Source: Saccharopolyspora rectivirgula DSM 43747 (GTDB taxonomy: Bacteria; Actinomycetota; Actinomycetes; Mycobacteriales; Pseudonocardiaceae). From it: 64,000 nt of DNA. Positions 18,287 through 29,229 of this stretch are shown here, one piece after another. The stretch spans positions 87,104 through 151,103 of the forward strand of contig NZ_AYJW01000001.1 in NCBI RefSeq assembly GCF_000497205.1, given 5' to 3'. The notes beneath the pieces were generated by a model, which had not been told where the DNA came from, ran no database searches, and saw only the letters and a program-made list of their open reading frames with translations. Position 1 is the stretch's first letter. Every line of letters starts with the position of its first letter. A program made the translations under genes and the position numbers.

Positions 18287-19228
18287 TCAGCCGAGGAACA
18301 CGTTCTCCCGCTGGGACAGCAGCCGGTAGATCGTGTGCTGGATGGTTTCCCTGATCTGGTCGCTGAGGTTGAACACCAGCATCGGGTCGTCCGCGGCCCC
18401 CGGCGAGTACCGCGCCGTCTCCACCGGCTCGCCGAACTCGATGTACCACTTCGTCGGCAGCGGAACGGCGCCCAGCGGCCCCAGCCACGGGAACAGCGGG
18501 GTCACCGGGAAGTACGGCAGGCCGAGCAGCCGCGCCAGCGGCTTGATGTCCCCCACCTTGGGGTAGATCTCCTCAGCACCCACGATCGAGCAGGGCACGA
18601 TCGGTACCCCGGTGCGCAGCGCGGCCGACACGAACCCGCCCCGGCCGAACCGCTGCAGCTTGTACCGGTCCTTGAACGGCTTGCCGATGCCCTTGAAGCC
18701 CTCCGGCCACACCCCCACCAGCTCGCCGCCGGTGAGCAGCCGCTCGGCGTCGGGGTTGCAGGCCAGCGTGTGCCCCGCCTTGCGCGCCACCGCCCCGACC
18801 ACCGGAAGCCGGAACACCAGGTCCGCCCCCAGCATCCGCAGGTGGCGGTGCGCCGGATGGCAGTCGTGCAGCGCGACCGCGGTCATCAAGGCGTCCCAGG
18901 GCAGCGTCCCGGAGTGGTTGGCGACCACCAGCGCGCCGCCCTCGGCCGGCACGTTGTCCAGCCCGGTCGCCTCCACCCGGAACCACTTGTCGAAGAAGGG
19001 TCGCAGCAGCGGGAGGAACACCTGGTCGTTGAGCTCGACGTCGAAGCCGAACTCGTCGACCTGGTAGTCCCCCAGGACCCGGCGACGCGCGAAGGCCAGC
19101 ACGTCGGCCAAGCTCTCCGCCCAGGACTCGCCGCCCTCCGGGGGGACCGAGCACCCGGTGGTCCAGGAGGGCGGCTCGGCCCCCTCCCCCTCCTGCGGGT
19201 GCAGTGGGATCACCTGCGCGTCGGCCAT
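18287..19228 (-). CDS. Lysophospholipid acyltransferase family protein
   Basis: The protein has 313 residues. The PlsC motif appears as NHSGTLPWD (an H-X4-D variant, about residue 108), with PEGFKG as the second block and a GVPIVP block after it. It probably transfers acyl chains to a glycerol- or polyprenyl-linked acceptor at the membrane. Start ATG 19228 follows GGGAGG by four bases. The epimerase gene ends 11 bases upstream, matching the Rv0501-Rv0502 pair of M. tuberculosis. Confidence 0.85.
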   Translation of the reverse strand: MADAQVIPLHPQEGEGAEPPSWTTGCSVPPEGGESWAESLADVLAFARRRVLGDYQVDEFGFDVELNDQVFLPLLRPFFDKWFRVEATGLDNVPAEGGALVVANHSGTLPWDALMTAVALHDCHPAHRHLRMLGADLVFRLPVVGAVARKAGHTLACNPDAERLLTGGELVGVWPEGFKGIGKPFKDRYKLQRFGRGGFVSAALRTGVPIVPCSIVGAEEIYPKVGDIKPLARLLGLPYFPVTPLFPWLGPLGAVPLPTKWYIEFGEPVETARYSPGAADDPMLVFNLSDQIRETIQHTIYRLLSQRENVFLG

Positions 19229-19239
19229 CGGTCCTCCCG

Positions 19240-20274
19240 TCAACGGAACTTCGCCAGCAGCTCGACCGCGCCGCGCTCCAACGCCCGCACCTGCTCCGGC
19301 GCCACCACCGGGCGCAGCCCCCGCCCCCGGACGAAGTCGTCGAAGGCGTCCTTGGTGGTCCACCGCGGGGTGATCCCGAACCGGGTGCGCAGCCGGGTGG
19401 TGTCCAGCACCCGGCCGAAGTGCAGGTAGCGCAGCTGCTCCGGGGAGAAGTCGACCAGCCGGGCCCCGCGGAAGAACTTCGCCAGCGGGGACACCGCGAA
19501 CCGCGGCAGGGGCATGGCCACCCGCCCGGCCCGCCGGATCGCCTGGGACAGCATCAGCACGCCCTCGCCCGCGACGTTGTAAACCCCCGGCAAGTCGGCC
19601 AGGGTGGCGCGCTCCAGCACCGCCAGCGCGTCGTCGGAGTGCAGCAGCTGCAGCCGGGCGTCGAACCCCAGCACCGTCGGCACCGCCGGCAGCGAGAAGT
19701 ACCGGGTGAGCATGGCGTCGATCTGCGGTCCGATCAGGTTGCTGAACCGCAGCGTGGTGATGTCCACGTCGGGCCGGCGGCGGCCGAAACCGCGCACGTA
19801 GCCCTCGATCTCCACCGCGTCCTTGGCGTACCCCGAGCTGGGCAGCCCCTTCGGCTCCATGTCCTCGGTGAACACCGCCGGGTCGCGCGAGCTGGAACCG
19901 TAGACCGCGCACGTGGAGCGCACCACCAGCTTGCGAATGCTCGGCGCCTTCTGGCAGGCGGCCAGCAGCTGCATGGTGCCGATGACGTTCATTTCCTTCA
20001 TGGTGATCTGCCCGTGCGGGCCGACGTGCGAGTTCACCGCGGCGTGCACCACGGTGTCCACCTCGGCGTCGGCGATCACCTTGGCGATGAAGGGATTGCG
20101 GATGTCAGCGCGGACGAACTCGGTGCGGCCCATCCGGCGCAGCAGGTCCCGGTGCGGCTGGACGGTGTCCACCCCGATGATCCGCTCCACCGCCGGGTTG
20201 GCGGCCAGCCGCGCTGCGAGGTGCCCGCCGAGGAACCGGCTCACCCCGGTCACCAGCACGACGTTAGGGCTCAT
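19240..20274 (-). CDS. NAD-dependent epimerase/dehydratase (GalE2-like)
   Basis: The protein has 344 residues from the ATG at 20274, with GGGGAG four bases upstream. It is an extended SDR: the nucleotide loop is VTGVSRFLGGHLA (a Gly-to-Arg variation of GxxGxxG), followed by Ser-Thr in RSTCAVYG and a SSGYAKDAVE catalytic YxxxK. The substrate is unknown; the family is annotated GalE2 in mycobacteria (Rv0501). It is co-transcribed with the acyltransferase. Confidence 0.85.
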   Translation of the reverse strand: MSPNVVLVTGVSRFLGGHLAARLAANPAVERIIGVDTVQPHRDLLRRMGRTEFVRADIRNPFIAKVIADAEVDTVVHAAVNSHVGPHGQITMKEMNVIGTMQLLAACQKAPSIRKLVVRSTCAVYGSSSRDPAVFTEDMEPKGLPSSGYAKDAVEIEGYVRGFGRRRPDVDITTLRFSNLIGPQIDAMLTRYFSLPAVPTVLGFDARLQLLHSDDALAVLERATLADLPGVYNVAGEGVLMLSQAIRRAGRVAMPLPRFAVSPLAKFFRGARLVDFSPEQLRYLHFGRVLDTTRLRTRFGITPRWTTKDAFDDFVRGRGLRPVVAPEQVRALERGAVELLAKFR

Positions 20275-20480
20275 GGATCTCCCCGCGTTTCCCGTCGGCA
20301 CCGCCGGAGCAGACCAACACCGCGAACACGGTCGATCACCGGCAGCACACGATTCCGGGATGAACGTAAAGGGAAAGCGATCGAGCGGCTACCCGAACCC
20401 GTTCGATGTGACGGATCCGATCGTCCTGAGCCCGGAAAGACCAACCGCCGCCGACCCTGCTGGCCGACGGCGGTGAAGGC

Positions 20481-20582
20481 TCACTTGCCCAGCTTCCGGC
20501 GCTGCACGCGGGTTTTGCGGAGCAGCTTGCGGTGCTTCTTCTTGGACATGCGCTTGCGGCGCTTCTTGATGACCGAGCCCAT
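20481..20582 (-). CDS. Small ribosomal protein bS22 (AURKAIP1/COX24-type), 33 residues
   Basis: This short gene encodes [20 protein letters not shown] followed by a 13-residue basic tail ending RRKLGK. AAGGAG lies five bases before the ATG at 20582. The sequence matches the conserved 33-residue actinobacterial protein (Rv0500B in M. tuberculosis) found as bS22 in mycobacterial ribosome structures. It lies between the HTH gene and the epimerase gene, its usual place. It is too short for most ORF cut-offs. Confidence 0.92.
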   Translation of the reverse strand: MGSVIKKRRKRMSKKKHRKLLRKTRVQRRKLGK

Positions 20583-20755
20583 AAGGACTCCTTCGCTGTT
20601 GACGGCAGTTCGTAATGTCCTCCCGTGCCGGTGCAGCCGCCGAAGCGGGCACCAAGGCACCGACCAGATAGCGTACCTGGCCAGCGATTGAGCCCTTCAG
20701 GGGCGGTGGGGCAAGCGCGTCCACGGCCGCTTCCGGCCGGAATTCCCCGACGTCC

Positions 20756-20980
20756 TCAGCGAGCGCCGTGGTAGGAGCTCTCCAGGTACTCGTGGACGTC
20801 CTTTTCCGCCACCCGGAAGGAACGGCCGACGCGGGCGGCGGGCAGTTCACCGGCGTGCACCAGCCGGTAAACGGTCATCTTGGAAACGCGCATCAGCTTG
20901 GCGACCTCAGCGACGGTGAGGAACCGCACCTGTCCCATCGCCTGAGGACCCGACTGGCCGGGCTCGGAGTTGGCAGACAT
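20756..20980 (-). CDS. Excisionase-type helix-turn-helix regulator
   Basis: The protein has 74 residues with a MerR/Xis-type HTH (LTVAEVAKLMRVSKMTVYRL, about 22-41) and wing (ARVGRSFRVAEKDVHEYL). It is equivalent to Rv0500A and to the small DNA-binding gene next to bS22 in Streptomyces. Despite the excisionase label there is no integrase or phage gene nearby, so it is a chromosomal regulator with unknown targets. The start at 20980 is the conserved one; an internal ATG (MGQVRF) is possible. Confidence 0.85.
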   Translation of the reverse strand: MSANSEPGQSGPQAMGQVRFLTVAEVAKLMRVSKMTVYRLVHAGELPAARVGRSFRVAEKDVHEYLESSYHGAR

Positions 20981-21113
20981 GCTGCACCGTTCCCCTTCAG
21001 CTCGTGTCGCGCCGCCGACTTCCCCCGGCGGAACCTCACGCACGTGCCAATTCGAGAGTAACGGGACAGCTGGGGTGGGTGCGATCCGCAAAAAGTCCTG
21101 CTGACCTGCGAAA

Positions 21114-21914
21114 TCAATCATCAGCTCGGCCGAGCTGCACGGACCGGTCCCGGGCCGCCTCGACCGCGTCGAACACCGCTGCGCGCACCGCGTGGTTCTC
21201 CAACTGGCGGATCCCCGCGGCCGTGGTCCCGCCCGGAGAGGTGACGGCCTCCCGGAGCGTGACCGGGTGCCCGTTCCGCAGCATGGCCGCGGCGCCCGTC
21301 GCCGACTGCACCACCAGCTCGGTGGCCGTCTCCCGCGGCAGCCCGAGCAGCACCCCGGCGTCGATCATGGCCTCCACCACGTAGAAGAAGTAGGCCGGGC
21401 CGGACCCGGACAGCGCGGTGACCGCGTCCTGCTGGCCCTCCGGCACCCGCACCACCCGGCCGACGCTGCCCAGCAGCTCCTCGACCAGCTCCAGGTGCTC
21501 GTCGGTGGCGTGCGTGCCGGGCGAGATGGCGCTCATCGCCTCGCCCACCAGCATCGGGGTGTTCGGCATCACCCGGACCACGGCGGTGCCCTCCGGTAAC
21601 CGGCGCTCGAAGAGCCCCGTCGACAGGCCCGCGCACATCGAGACGACCAGCTTGCCCGCCGGCAGGTTCGGTGCCACCTCGTCCAGCAGGGCGCCGATGT
21701 CCTGCGGCTTGACGGAGATGACCAGCACATCGGCCCGCCGCGCCGCGTCCGGCACCGACAGCTGGGTCAAGCCGTACTTGTCGGCCACCTCGGCCGCCCG
21801 CTCGGGCCGCCGTTCGGTGAACACGAGCTGCTCCGGCGCGCGGCCCGCCTGCAGCAGCCCGGACAACAGGGATTCACCGATCTTGCCGGCTCCGAGTACG
21901 GCGATGGTCGTCAT
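21114..21914 (-). CDS. proC: Pyrroline-5-carboxylate reductase
   Basis: The protein has 266 residues. It makes proline from pyrroline-5-carboxylate with NAD(P)H. The Rossmann motif is VLGAGKIGESLLSG, and the C-terminal signature includes ALSGSGPAYFF and ATSPGG-type TSPGGTTAAGI. The ATG at 21914 has a weak ribosome site; the in-frame extension upstream does not look conserved. Order proC-HTH-bS22 is the standard actinobacterial arrangement. Confidence 0.95.
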   Translation of the reverse strand: MTTIAVLGAGKIGESLLSGLLQAGRAPEQLVFTERRPERAAEVADKYGLTQLSVPDAARRADVLVISVKPQDIGALLDEVAPNLPAGKLVVSMCAGLSTGLFERRLPEGTAVVRVMPNTPMLVGEAMSAISPGTHATDEHLELVEELLGSVGRVVRVPEGQQDAVTALSGSGPAYFFYVVEAMIDAGVLLGLPRETATELVVQSATGAAAMLRNGHPVTLREAVTSPGGTTAAGIRQLENHAVRAAVFDAVEAARDRSVQLGRADD

Positions 21915-22055
21915 AGGGCTCAGGGTGCCAGAACACGGGGAGTGCCCTTTGCCAGGGCCTCCCGTGAGGGGCCGGGAGCAGCTACCGTGTTGCACACCAC
22001 GTGACAGCTGCCACAGACGAGCGATCTTGGCGTTGGCCGAAGGAGATCAACTTCC

Positions 22056-23681
<1,626 letters not shown>

Positions 23682-23688
23682 CCGGCTT

Positions 23689-23717
23689 GCCGGGCGGGTC
23701 GCGCAGGCCCGCCCGGC
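23689..23717. terminator. Bidirectional terminator between fadD and the thioesterase gene
   Basis: GCCGGGCGGG pairs perfectly with CCCGCCCGGC around a nine-base loop, eight bases after the fadD stop and just before the convergent thioesterase stop. Confidence 0.7.
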
Positions 23718-23722
23718 ACCGC

Positions 23723-24520
23723 TCAGGAAGTCTTCGGGATCAGCGCCAGCTGCCTGGCCTGGCACACGATCCGGCCCGCCGAGTCCACCACCGTGGCGTC
23801 CTCGTCGAACCAGGTGCCCTGCACGAACTTGGACTCCGCGACCACGCGCAGCCAACCGTCGGACGGCACGGCCCGCAGCAGCGCGGTGAGCTGCACCGTC
23901 GGGGTCCAGCCGTAGTGCCCGAGGTTGTAGGTGACCGGCACGGTGATGTCCCCGGCGACGAGGGAGAACAGCAGGTCCGGCTGGCCGCCGCGCGGCTTCG
24001 CCCACAGCCGCAGGCGGGGCTCCCCCCGCTCGCCGTTGAGGAACGCGGCCTGCTCGGGGTCCAGGCGCACGTCGCAGACCTCGGCGAGGGCGAAGAGCTT
24101 GCGCGCGTCCCCGCCGCCGAGGTCGATGGCGTCGCTGGGCGGGGTGGCCGGCATGTCCGGCACGTCCAGCCAGGCGACCTCGTCCACCGACGGCTTGCCG
24201 AGGGTCGTGGTGGTGTCCACGCACACCTGGCCGCGCTGCTCCAGCGCGGCGCGGACGACGGTCGCGGTCCGCCCGGTCTTGACCACCTCGGTGCGGATCA
24301 GCACCGGCCCCACCCGGGGTGGGCGCAGGAACTGGGCGCTCACCGCCAGCGGGTCCAAGCCGGTCAGTTCAGTGGTGGCCTGCGCCAGCACCGCCAGCAG
24401 GTACCCGCCGTGCGGTCGCTCGCCCACCGCCCAAGCGGGGTGCAGATTTGTCACGAAGGTCCCATCCCCCAGCGAGCGGACCGCAGTCGCCGCCTGGAAT
24501 GGCTCCACCACATCGTTCAC
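23723..24520 (-). CDS. Thioesterase-family (double hot-dog) protein
   Basis: The protein has 265 residues from the GTG at 24520. A GTG at 24598 would add 26 residues, but the bases there are AT-rich and look like promoter (TAGAAT). The N-terminal hot dog has the family motif AWAVGERPHGGYLLA, the second half NLGHYGWTPTVQLT. It probably hydrolyses acyl-CoA or acts as an acyl-CoA binding protein. The convergent FadD is a functional counterpart, but operon evidence is lacking. Confidence 0.8.
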   Translation of the reverse strand: MNDVVEPFQAATAVRSLGDGTFVTNLHPAWAVGERPHGGYLLAVLAQATTELTGLDPLAVSAQFLRPPRVGPVLIRTEVVKTGRTATVVRAALEQRGQVCVDTTTTLGKPSVDEVAWLDVPDMPATPPSDAIDLGGGDARKLFALAEVCDVRLDPEQAAFLNGERGEPRLRLWAKPRGGQPDLLFSLVAGDITVPVTYNLGHYGWTPTVQLTALLRAVPSDGWLRVVAESKFVQGTWFDEDATVVDSAGRIVCQARQLALIPKTS

Positions 24521-24629
24521 GTAACGCCCACCGGTCGTGTCAATCCTGTGGCGGAAAGTCCGCGCACCTGGCACATGGTCACCAATTCTAAGTACCACAA
24601 AACGGGAAGTTGATCAGTCCCCGGGAAGC

Positions 24630-25493
24630 CTATCCGCGGGGCAGCGGCTCCAGGTGCCGGCGGGTGAACAACAGCGACTCGGCCAGCAGCGCCATGCGCT
24701 CCTGCACGGTGCGCGCCTTGCGGGTGTTCACCTCCAGGACCACCGCTCCCCGGTAGTCCTCCGCGGCCAGCGCCTCGCACAGCTCGGCGCACGGCTGGCT
24801 GCCCTGCCCGGGGACGAGGTGCTCGTCCCGGGCGGCACCGGTCCCGTCGGCGAAGTGGACGTGCGCGAGCTGGTCCTTCATCCGCTTGAACAGCTCTATG
24901 ACGTCCATGTGCGCGGCCGCGGCGTGCGAGAGGTCCAGCGTGTAGTTCCGGTAGCCCACCTCGGTGGGGTCCGGCGAGGGGGTGAACGCGGACAGGCCGT
25001 TGAAGCGGCCGTTGTGCAGTCTGCTCAGCGAGTTCGGCGGCCGCAGCGGGTACATGTTCTCCACCGCGACGGCTATCCCGCTGGTTTCCTCCAGCTCGGC
25101 GACGAGCTCCCCGAACCGCTCGGCGTACCGGCGCTGCCAGCGGAACGGCGGGTGCACCACCACCGTGGAGGCGCCGAGTTCGCTGGCCGCCACCACCGAA
25201 CGCCGGAGCCGCTCCTCCGGGTCGGCGGACCAGACCCGCTGGGTGATCAGCAGGCACGGCGCGTGCACCGACAGCACCGGGACCCCGTAGCGCTCGGACA
25301 ACCGGCGCAGGGCGCCCACGTCCTGGCTGACCGGGTCCGCCCACACCATCACCTCGACCCCGTCGAAACCGAGGTCGGCGGCCATTTCGAACGCCGCTCG
25401 AGCGGGTTGGGGCCAGACCGACGCGCTGGACAACCCGACCGGAATGCGCCCGGGGACCGTCTCGTGGAGTTCGGGGAGTTGGTGCGCTGTCAT
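24630..25493 (-). CDS. Sugar phosphate isomerase/epimerase-like TIM-barrel protein
   Basis: The protein has 287 residues of the xylose-isomerase-like (AP endonuclease 2) fold. VHAPCLL, VVVHPPF, VENMYP, TLDLSHAAA and HVHFADGTG supply the usual His, Glu and Asp metal ligands. It corresponds to Rv0498 of M. tuberculosis, upstream of proC in the same order. The substrate is not known. The ATG at 25493 has only a weak ribosome site, so a start a few codons away is possible. Confidence 0.85.
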   Translation of the reverse strand: MTAHQLPELHETVPGRIPVGLSSASVWPQPARAAFEMAADLGFDGVEVMVWADPVSQDVGALRRLSERYGVPVLSVHAPCLLITQRVWSADPEERLRRSVVAASELGASTVVVHPPFRWQRRYAERFGELVAELEETSGIAVAVENMYPLRPPNSLSRLHNGRFNGLSAFTPSPDPTEVGYRNYTLDLSHAAAAHMDVIELFKRMKDQLAHVHFADGTGAARDEHLVPGQGSQPCAELCEALAAEDYRGAVVLEVNTRKARTVQERMALLAESLLFTRRHLEPLPRG

Positions 25494-25626
25494 GTCCTGC
25501 TTACTGCGGTAGTCCTGCTGGCGAGTACACAGCGTGCCAAGCCAGGCGATGGTATCAGCGGCACGACCGGTGCGAGTAAGCACCGGTTGACGCTGCGTGC
25601 AAACCCCCGGCAGCCGCCGCTCGAGG

Positions 25627-26688
25627 CTAGTTGAGCAGCAGCAGTGCCACCGGGGAAACGGTGCAGGCCAGCCCCACCAGCACTGCCAGCAGGATCGTCT
25701 GCAGGTCGTCGGTGCGCAGCACCTTGCGGGCGATCAGCACCAGGGCACCGGTGACCACCAGCGCCGCGACGAGCGCGGCGATCGAGTTCAACACCCACAG
25801 CCACTGGAAGGCGAAGAACACCGCGCCGCCGCCGAGCAGCCCGGCTGCGCCTTGCGCGATGAGGATTCCCCACTCCTTGGCCGGGGACCGGGGCTTCTCC
25901 TTCTCCTCCTCCGGGTCGTACTCGGCGTCCAGGCCGGCGGGCAACTCGGGGTCGTAGTCGTCGTCGACGTCGTCGGACAGGTCGTCGCCGTAGTCGTCAC
26001 CGGCCTCGCCGTAGGGGTCATCGGTCCCGTACCCGGAGTCGTCGTAGCCCGCCTGGTCCCGCTGCTCCTCCTGCTCGGCCGCGGTGGTGGTGGGCAGGTC
26101 CAGCACCTCGGTGCCCGCCTCGTCGACCGGCTGCTCGGTGACCTTGGGCAGCTGCTCGGTGACCCCCTCGACCGGACGCGGTTCCGCGGCGGCCGGCGGC
26201 GGGGACTGCGGAACCGCCACCGGTGGCTGCTGCACGGTGGCTTCCGCCGCGGTCTCCGGCGGCACTTCGGGGGTCTCCGAGCGGCCTCCGGCTGCGAACC
26301 GCTGCGTCCAGTAGCTGGTCGGCCCCTGCTCCGAGGCGGGCGGCGGTGCGCTGGGCCGCTCCGGAGCGGCCGGCCCCTGCCCGGCCGGTGGTTCGGGCTG
26401 GGCCGGGTTTTCTCCGGCAGGTTGAGCGGGTTGGGCCGGCTGCGGCGCGTCCTTGCCGGACCGCGACCGGGAGCGCCGGTGCGGCGGCGGCTGCTCATCG
26501 GTGATCGGGCGCAGCTTCCCGCTGTCCGACAGCACCCGGTCGATGATCGCCTGCGGGGCGGTTTCGGTGGGGTCATCAGCTCGCCGGCGGCGCCGCCGGG
26601 TAGGGCGCTGGGAGTTGCCGCCGTACGCGGCGAGCAACTCCGCCACGGTGCGCTGGGTGGGCTGTTCGGCCCCGCTGTCCCGACTCAT
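25627..26688 (-). CDS. Disordered Pro-rich protein with C-terminal membrane helices (Rv0497-like)
   Basis: The protein has 353 residues. The start TVAELLAAYGG is a short conserved helix, also typical of Rv0497-type proteins. An Arg run (RRRRRR), then about 190 Pro/Gln/Glu-rich residues, then a Tyr/Asp-rich stretch (about 210-260) follow. Three hydrophobic segments close the protein (about 275-350). The acidic Tyr/Asp repeats and membrane anchor suggest a cell-envelope scaffold, but this is a guess. It ends 133 bases before the TIM-barrel gene. Confidence 0.75.
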   Translation of the reverse strand: MSRDSGAEQPTQRTVAELLAAYGGNSQRPTRRRRRRADDPTETAPQAIIDRVLSDSGKLRPITDEQPPPHRRSRSRSGKDAPQPAQPAQPAGENPAQPEPPAGQGPAAPERPSAPPPASEQGPTSYWTQRFAAGGRSETPEVPPETAAEATVQQPPVAVPQSPPPAAAEPRPVEGVTEQLPKVTEQPVDEAGTEVLDLPTTTAAEQEEQRDQAGYDDSGYGTDDPYGEAGDDYGDDLSDDVDDDYDPELPAGLDAEYDPEEEKEKPRSPAKEWGILIAQGAAGLLGGGAVFFAFQWLWVLNSIAALVAALVVTGALVLIARKVLRTDDLQTILLAVLVGLACTVSPVALLLLN

Positions 26689-27246
26689 CGTTTCCACCGT
26701 GCTCCGTGCTGAGCAATTGGTCCAAGTACGTCCGCGACCTCCGGCTGCCTTCCGGCGCTCCTCCGGAGGGCGACGTCCGCGGTTGCACCGGGGCGAGCCG
26801 GGCGCTGCCAGGACGTCCTCACCGGCAACGCCGCGCGGTGCACCCCGGGTTCCTCGTTCGATGATGCCTGCGGCGCGGCCTTCACCACCAGCGATTCGAC
26901 AGCGCGCTGCAGGACGCTCCGACCGCATTCTCCCCCACGGTGCTGCGTCGGCCTGACAGCCGCCGACCGTTCGGCGCGTGCCGAGGAAGCGCGATCGCGC
27001 ACCGGCAGGAACCGGTCGCCCGGGGCCGCGGGGCGCACGGCACGACGACGCCGCCTCCCCGACCGCTGCCCAACAGCACGAGCACCGGCCGGCACCACCT
27101 GGCGGAAGCCGGTTGCCTCGCCGGACACGCCTAAGCACATAACCGACAAGTTACCGGCTGCGCGCGGCAAAAGCCGCCAGGTGGCCCCGACCGGTGTCGG
27201 AACAAGACTTCAATCCGCATCAGCCCAGGCCTGGCTGTGCGGGAAT
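26689..27246. other. 558-base gap between regX3 and the Rv0497-like gene
   Basis: No reading frame here looks coding: the available ORFs are Arg-rich shadows of GC skew. A GCGGC-AAAA-GCCGC hairpin (27164-27177), 70 bases past the regX3 stop, may end that transcript. In M. tuberculosis this interval holds an exopolyphosphatase gene (ppx/Rv0496), which I do not find here. The rest presumably holds the promoter of the Rv0497-like gene. Confidence 0.55.
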
Positions 27247-27927
27247 TCACCCCTCGAACTTGTAACCAAGACCACGGACAGTGATCAGGTGCCGCGGCTC
27301 GGCGGGATTCGGTTCGATCTTCGACCGCAGCCGCTTGACGTGCACGTCCAGCGTCTTGGTGTCGCCGACGTAGTCGGCTCCCCAGACCCGGTCGATCAGC
27401 TGCGCCCGGGTCAGCACCCGTCCGGCGTTGCGCAGCAAGTACTCCAGCAGGTCGAATTCCTTCAACGGAAGGTTGACCTCTTGGCCGGACACGGTGACCA
27501 CGTGCCGCTCCACGTCCATCCGCACCGGGCCGGCTTCCAGCACCTGGGGCTGGTGGTCCTCCGCTTCCCCGCGCCGGCGCAGCACCGCGCGGATGCGGGC
27601 GACGAGTTCGCGGGACGAGTACGGCTTGGTGACGTAGTCGTCCGCGCCGAGCTCCAGCCCCACCACCTTGTCGATCTCGCTGTCCCGAGCGGTCACCATG
27701 ATCACCGGGACCGCGGAGCGCTGCCGCAGCTGCTTGCAGACGTCGGTTCCGCTCATGCCGGGCAGCATCAGGTCGAGCAGCACGATGTCCGCGCCGTTGC
27801 GGTCGAACTCCTCCAACGCTTCTTGGCCGTTCGCGGCGATCGCCGCAGTGAAGCCCTCCTTGCGGAGCAGGAAGGCGAGCGGGTCGGCGAAGGACTCCTC
27901 GTCCTCCACGATCAGCACCCTGGTCAC
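27247..27927 (-). CDS. regX3: Phosphate-responsive response regulator RegX3 (OmpR/PhoB family)
   Basis: The protein has 226 residues from the GTG at 27927, four bases after GGGAGGAG. The receiver domain has IVEDEE, the phospho-acceptor Asp in [11 protein letters not shown], and Lys in YVTKPYSS. The winged helix ends [13 protein letters not shown]. It regulates phosphate-starvation genes with SenX3. Its start overlaps the intended senX3 stop by four bases, so its translation may depend on ribosomes finishing senX3. That is relevant because senX3 is frameshifted. Confidence 0.95.
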   Translation of the reverse strand: MTRVLIVEDEESFADPLAFLLRKEGFTAAIAANGQEALEEFDRNGADIVLLDLMLPGMSGTDVCKQLRQRSAVPVIMVTARDSEIDKVVGLELGADDYVTKPYSSRELVARIRAVLRRRGEAEDHQPQVLEAGPVRMDVERHVVTVSGQEVNLPLKEFDLLEYLLRNAGRVLTRAQLIDRVWGADYVGDTKTLDVHVKRLRSKIEPNPAEPRHLITVRGLGYKFEG

Positions 27928-29146
27928 CGGACTCCTCCCGTTTCGACGGCTGTGACCCCGTCCGGACTTTCGGAACGCCCGGGCGCAGCGGCCGAAGAGG
28001 GGGCGGCTTGCTCGTCTCCCGCTGCCGCACCCGCCCCGTGCCGAGGCACCCGGAGCGTGAACGTGGAGCCGATTCCCGGCTGGCTCCACAGCTTGACTTC
28101 GCCGCCGTGGTTGGCGGCGACGTGCTTGACGATCGCCAGCCCGAGCCCGGTTCCCCCGGTGGCCCGGGAACGCGCCTTGTCCACCCGGAAGAAGCGAAGA
28201 CGCGTTCGTGGTACTCGGGCGGAATGCCGATCCCGCGGTCGGTGACCGAGATGTCGACGTAGTCCCCCGACAGCTGTCGACTGATGGACACCGGGCTGCC
28301 CGCCGGGGAGTAGGAGATGGCGTTGGCGATCAGGTTGCTCAACGCGGTGACCAGCAGGGCGCGATCACCGTCGACCTGGTAGCCGGACGGTTCGTCCACC
28401 GTGATCTCGATCCCGGCGTTCTCGGCGGCGAGCTGGCTGCGACCGAGCGCTTCCTCGACCACGTCGTCCACCTCGACGGTGGTCAGTTCGGGCAACCGCT
28501 CGGCTCCCTGCAACCGGGACAGGGCGATCAGCTCCGACACCAAGGTGCCCAGCCGGGTCGACTCGTGCAGGATCTTGTTGGCGAAGCGGCGCACTTCGTC
28601 CGGGTCCTCGGCCGCGTCCAAGACCGCTTCGGCGAGCAGCGCGAGCGCACCGACCGGGGTCTTCAGCTCGTGGCTGACGTTGGCGACGAAGTCCCGGCGG
28701 GTCGCCTCCAGCCGCACGGACTCCGATTCGTCGGCGGCGTCGACGACGGTGAAGCCGTCCCCGAGCGGCCGGACTTCGCCGAGCACCGCGGTGGGCGCCC
28801 GACCCGGTCGGGCGGAGCGCTCCAGCGCGGAGAGGTCGACCTCGACCGCCTCGCCGGTTTCCAGCGCCTGTTCGGCGGCCTTGCGGGCGCGGGCGTCGGC
28901 CCGTTGCTCGTGGATGACGCCGAGTTCAGCGGCCCGGGGGTTGTGCAGCACCACGTCCCCGAACCGGTTCAACAGCACTACACCGTTGGTGCTGGTGTGC
29001 ACATATCGCTGTAGCAGTTCTGCAACGGTGGGCCCCGAATTTCTGGTCAATCGGTAGCGGCGAACGCCGTTGGCAGCGAGGAAGCCGCCGGCCACGCCGA
29101 TGAGCAGCGCGGCCATGATCAGGGCGGTGTAGCCCAACGCGGTCAC
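27924..29146 (-). pseudogene. senX3: Sensor histidine kinase SenX3, disrupted by a 4-base deletion
   Basis: From the GTG at 29146 the frame encodes two membrane helices or one long N-terminal helix, a PAS domain (about 40-145), the H-box DFVANVSHELKTPVGAL (His159) and the N and G1 boxes up to EYHERVF. There the frame breaks: the expected [11 protein letters not shown] reads through because four bases (AGCG on the minus strand) are missing between 28196 and 28197. The G2 box [12 protein letters not shown] resumes in the other frame and runs to the proper stop overlapping regX3. With the four bases restored the product is 408 residues. As sequenced, the ATP-binding lid is lost and the frame reads on to 27131. 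Confidence 0.85.
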
Positions 29147-29229
29147 GCCTGCATCGTAAGCAGGACGCCCCTGGTGGAAGCCAGTCTACGAGGGGGTTCC
29201 GTGATAGTTGTGACATGAAGGGGGCCAGC

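Noticed and set aside
20756..20980. Excisionase label suggesting a prophage
   Set aside because: Conserved chromosomal neighbour of proC and bS22 in actinobacteria, with no integrase or phage genes nearby.
26940..27134. Small plus-strand frame in the regX3 gap
   Set aside because: Arg/Pro-rich with no ribosome site or recognisable family.
27131..29146. A 671-residue open frame across senX3, regX3 and beyond
   Set aside because: Beyond about residue 317 it reads through the regX3 region in the wrong frame; it arises from the senX3 deletion.
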